NCBI GenBank assembly: GCA_017559905.1 | Contig: JAFYQF010000025.1 | Span: 186,001-250,000, forward strand | Reading direction: 5' to 3' | Origin: a bacterium | GTDB lineage: Bacteria; Cyanobacteriota; Vampirovibrionia; Gastranaerophilales; Gastranaerophilaceae | DNA length: 64,000 nt | In this document: in pieces, positions 61,592 to 64,000 of the stretch | Numbering within the stretch: the stretch's first letter is position 1 | Layout of the letters: the number at the start of each line of letters is the position of its first letter | Program-made: the position numbers and the translations under genes | Notes under the pieces: model-generated | The model's input: only the letters and a program-made list of their open reading frames with translations | What the model was told of the DNA's origin: nothing | Databases searched by the model: none

Positions 61592-62374
61592 TTGGATACA
61601 AAAGAAATACAATACGAAGAGCTAGATACTTTACTGATTTCATTCAGAAACGCTACTGAAGAAAAAAAGAAAAGAATGCTGCACCTAAAAATAGTTGAAA
61701 AAGCGATGGATCTTGTGAAAAGAATTGCAAATACCATTGCGCTTCAATCTGGAATTGCAAATGAAGACTTAATCCAAGTCGGCTCATTAGGATTAATTAA
61801 AGCTATCGAGTTTTATCGACTTGATATGAATACAAAATTCAAAACTTATGCAACCTACTTTATAAAAGGTGAAATCAAACATTATTTGAGAGATAAAGCT
61901 TCTATTATTAAAGCTCCTAGAGAACTTCAAGAGTTATTATTTAAGATAAACACAGCTAGAAAAAAATTAAATGAAACAGGAATGGAAGACCCTTCCCCTG
62001 AACAAATAGCAGAATATTTAGACATTCCAATCGCGAAAATAAACGAAGTGATTGAAATTGAACGTTGCAAAAGCACTCTATCTTTAGACCAATCATTTAT
62101 GCAAGATGATGAAGACACTTCTTTACTTGATAAAATTCCGGCAAATGATTACCGTGAATTTATGAATTCATACGAAAATAAAATTATGCTAGCTACAACA
62201 ATCAAAAAACTTCCTCAAGAGTTAAGAGAGATTATTGAATTAAGCTATTATCAAGATTTAAATCAAAGAGAAATTTCTGAAAAAATGAATATGTCTCAAA
62301 TGCAAGTTTCTCGCCGATTAAAAAAAGCTTTGAACAGAATGTATGAACTTATAAATAAAAATAATGGAGATTAA
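61592..62374 (+). CDS. group 3 RNA polymerase sigma factor (SigF/SigB-like)
   Basis: 260 residues with sigma-2 (about 50-110: N-E-D-L-I-Q-V-G-S-L-G-L-I-K-A-I-E-F-Y-R and F-K-T-Y-A-T-Y-F-I-K-G-E-I), sigma-3 (about 115-165) and sigma-4 (about 205-255: L-P-Q-E-L-R-E-I-I-E-L-S-Y-Y-Q-D-L-N-Q-R-E-I-S-E) regions but no region 1.1. This is the layout of SigF/SigB-type alternative factors. In cyanobacteria SigF controls pilus and motility genes, which fits the prepilin peptidase six bases downstream. The start is TTG with GGAG; a TATAAT lies about 25 bp upstream. Confidence 0.88.
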   Translation: MDTKEIQYEELDTLLISFRNATEEKKKRMLHLKIVEKAMDLVKRIANTIALQSGIANEDLIQVGSLGLIKAIEFYRLDMNTKFKTYATYFIKGEIKHYLRDKASIIKAPRELQELLFKINTARKKLNETGMEDPSPEQIAEYLDIPIAKINEVIEIERCKSTLSLDQSFMQDDEDTSLLDKIPANDYREFMNSYENKIMLATTIKKLPQELREIIELSYYQDLNQREISEKMNMSQMQVSRRLKKALNRMYELINKNNGD

Positions 62375-62380
62375 TTAAAA

Positions 62381-63358
62381 ATGGATGCAATTATATTACT
62401 TGTGGCAGTTGTAATTGTCGCATTTATGTTTGGCGCAATCATTGGCAGTTTTTTAAACGTAGTTGCATTGAGAGGTTTAAGCGGAGAATCAATTGTTCTT
62501 CCACCTTCTAAATGCCCAAAATGCGGAAACAAATTGATGCCTTGGCACAATATTCCAATATTATCATATTTATTCTTACGTGGGAAATGTGCTTTTTGCA
62601 AAGAACACATAAGCATACAATATCCAATCGTAGAATTTATTGCAGGTTTATTTGCAGTTGGTGTATTGTTTAAATATCAATTTAACCTAGCTGGACTTTT
62701 TGCTTTTACAATACTTTGCATACTTTTAGTAATGTCAGTAACTGACATCAAAGAAAAAGTAATCATCACTACTCACGCTTGGGTCTTAATCGCAGTTGGA
62801 TTAGTTTTTCATAGTGTAAACACTTATTTTGCACTCGACGGAGTAACAACATTCAATGCTACGACTATATTTAAACTTCCTATTATACAATCATTTTTAG
62901 GCGCACTTGCTGGTATTGCTATAATGGAACTTTTTGCAGCAACAGGTCATTTATTAAAAAAAGGTCGTGCATTCGGATTGGGTGATACATTTATAGCGGC
63001 GGGTTTGGGTGCATTCTTTGGAGTTAAAGGATTGGTACTTTCTTTAATCTTAAGTATCGCAATTCAAGTTGGGTTTTTCTTACCAAAATTTTTCATCAAA
63101 CTTGCAAAACAAAAAGACTACCAAACACTTGTTGCACTTTCATTATTCATAGTAGCATCTATTGGTTCAGCTTATGCACTTTACAACTTGTATATGCCTG
63201 AATTTTTACAATACATCATATTAATCGTACTTGCAGGATTAGGTATTTGGGCTTGCATTGGAGTAATCAGAGGGCTTAAACAAGATGGCGAAAACGTAAC
63301 CGTTCTACCTTTCGGACCAGCAATGGCAATTGCAGCAGTAATCGTTATGTTTTTATAA
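62381..63358 (+). CDS. pilD: prepilin peptidase / N-methyltransferase (A24)
   Basis: A 325-residue inner-membrane aspartic peptidase that cleaves and methylates type IV prepilins. An N-terminal domain holds two Cys pairs (K-C-P-K-C-G, K-C-A-F-C-K; about 46-72) as in methylating PilD/PulO. Membrane helices follow. The two catalytic aspartates fit S-V-T-D-I-K (first) and G-L-G-D-T (second). It starts six bp after the sigma-factor stop, so the two are in one operon. Long for the family by ~60 residues (extra C-terminal helices). Confidence 0.92.
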   Translation: MDAIILLVAVVIVAFMFGAIIGSFLNVVALRGLSGESIVLPPSKCPKCGNKLMPWHNIPILSYLFLRGKCAFCKEHISIQYPIVEFIAGLFAVGVLFKYQFNLAGLFAFTILCILLVMSVTDIKEKVIITTHAWVLIAVGLVFHSVNTYFALDGVTTFNATTIFKLPIIQSFLGALAGIAIMELFAATGHLLKKGRAFGLGDTFIAAGLGAFFGVKGLVLSLILSIAIQVGFFLPKFFIKLAKQKDYQTLVALSLFIVASIGSAYALYNLYMPEFLQYIILIVLAGLGIWACIGVIRGLKQDGENVTVLPFGPAMAIAAVIVMFL

Positions 63359-63404
63359 ACAAGAAAAACACAAATATTTCAACAAGAGTCGCAAGAAAGA
63401 AATC

Positions 63405-64000
63405 TTAAACAGAAAGTATTTTAAGCGACTCTTTTAGTATTTCTTCTGCTGATGAATTTGCATCTAAATTTGCAAAAACTTTTGAAAAAGCAACCTTAAT
63501 TTCTTCTCGTTCATAACCAAGAGAAAGCAATACCATTTGAGCATCTTCAGTAGCTTGTGAACTTTGAATTTTTGCAGAACTAACTTCAATAGGAGCTGTA
63601 GTATTATAATTCATCAATTTATCTTTTAATTCTAAAATTATTTTTTGAGCGAGCTTTGGCCCAACACCCTTTGCCCTCGTAAGTTCTTTGTGATTGCCTT
63701 GAATAACACAACCAATCAACTCTGAAGACTGAAATTCATCTAACAAAGTTAAAGCCATTTTGCTACCAACTCCTGAAACCGAAGTCAATATCGAAAAAAT
63801 ATCTCTATCTTCTTTATGCAAAAAACCACACAAAGACATTCTATCTTCTCTATGAAGTAATACTGTATACAACTTACCTTCTACACCAAGATTTTCAACT
63901 GAAGAAAAATCTCTCGCTGAAACTTCAATCAGATAACCTATGCCATTGTTTTCTATAGTCAAAAAACAGCCTTTAGAAGAAGAGTTTTTAAAAGCAAAAA
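63405..64000 (-). CDS. ruvA: Holliday junction branch-migration protein RuvA (5' end beyond window)
   Basis: Binds Holliday junctions and recruits the RuvB motor. The frame stays open to the window edge; upstream of the TTG at 63962 it reads F-A-F-K-N-S-S-S-K-G-C-F, then L-T-I-E-N-N-G-I-G-Y-L-I. This matches the RuvA N-terminal OB fold, so the true start lies just outside. The central H-h-H motifs (S-V-S-G-V-G-S-K; A-K-G-V-G-P-K) and the C-terminal domain III (L-S-L-G-Y-E) are present. At least 198 residues, a normal size. It converges on pilD with 46 bp between. Confidence 0.93.
   Translation of the reverse strand, partial: FAFKNSSSKGCFLTIENNGIGYLIEVSARDFSSVENLGVEGKLYTVLLHREDRMSLCGFLHKEDRDIFSILTSVSGVGSKMALTLLDEFQSSELIGCVIQGNHKELTRAKGVGPKLAQKIILELKDKLMNYNTTAPIEVSSAKIQSSQATEDAQMVLLSLGYEREEIKVAFSKVFANLDANSSAEEILKESLKILSV

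Noticed and set aside
1..64000. Prophage, transposon or plasmid functions
   Set aside because: No transposase, integrase, capsid, terminase or replication initiator could be recognised on either strand.

Overview
The window is AT-rich, densely coding DNA from a Gram-negative-type bacterium. It has no phage, transposase or CRISPR genes. Outer-membrane traits are a very large filamentous-haemagglutinin-type adhesin with an export leader and a lipoprotein. Housekeeping genes are complete and bacterial: aroA, aroQ, valS, fabI, ilvC, pyrG, rpsA, rimO, gatC, queF, ruvA. A group-3 (SigF/SigB-like) sigma factor sits next to a prepilin peptidase, a four-domain S1 protein is present, and there are several lineage-specific helical proteins, one starting MGMAASQARYLGL. 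My best inference is a non-photosynthetic gut cyanobacterium (Candidatus Gastranaerophilales, Vampirovibrionia/Melainabacteria). That rests on remembered family resemblance, not on a search.

Layout. 1-9.7 kb: accessory region on the 3' side of a tRNA-Ser gene. It holds proteins I do not recognise, two cytoplasmic-looking HExxH proteins, a frameshifted flavodoxin-fold reductase, a secreted metallophosphoesterase and a PD-(D/E)XK nuclease. 9.8-31.8 kb: core metabolism mixed with unknowns. This stretch has aroA, a membrane-anchored unknown, maf, a U32 peptidase-like protein, a TPR/NHL secreted protein, malQ, an Lrp regulator with an aminotransferase, a SEC-C protein, a degenerate matrixin-like protein, tRNA-Pro, a third HExxH protein, a dicarboxylate symporter, queF-yraN, aroQ, then a PAS-histidine kinase / sugar-ABC ATPase / CheR-like methyltransferase run and a divergent PurH. 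31.9-35.5 kb: lineage-specific helical and Gly/Ala-rich proteins. 35.7-40.5 kb: rpsA, valS, fabI. 40.7-48.5 kb: a 656-residue coiled-coil protein, the 1377-residue adhesin with a C-terminal PilZ domain, and a polysaccharide flippase. 48.6-64 kb: rimO, a 51-residue ORF, two zinc alcohol dehydrogenases, a GNAT-like protein, ilvC, a YhaM-like HD nuclease, two tandem thymidylate-kinase-like genes, a histone-H1-like winged-helix protein, a sugar MFS carrier, pyrG, gatC, sigma factor-pilD, and ruvA cut off by the window end.

How the genes work together. Sugar use is suggested by malQ, a maltose/sucrose-type MFS carrier and a MalK/MsmK-type ATPase. Shikimate (aroA, aroQ), branched-chain (ilvC), nucleotide (pyrG, tmk-like) and queuosine (queF) synthesis are represented. 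Surface biology is prominent: adhesin, flippase, prepilin peptidase, and probable secreted substrates.

The most unusual points are the PilZ (c-di-GMP-type) domain at the end of an exported adhesin, a family of three HExxH proteins with similar N-termini, an N-F-x-G motif near the N-terminus of three unrelated proteins, a PurH lacking catalytic motifs in both halves, and six genes whose -10 box ends exactly 6 nt before the start codon (probable leaderless mRNAs).
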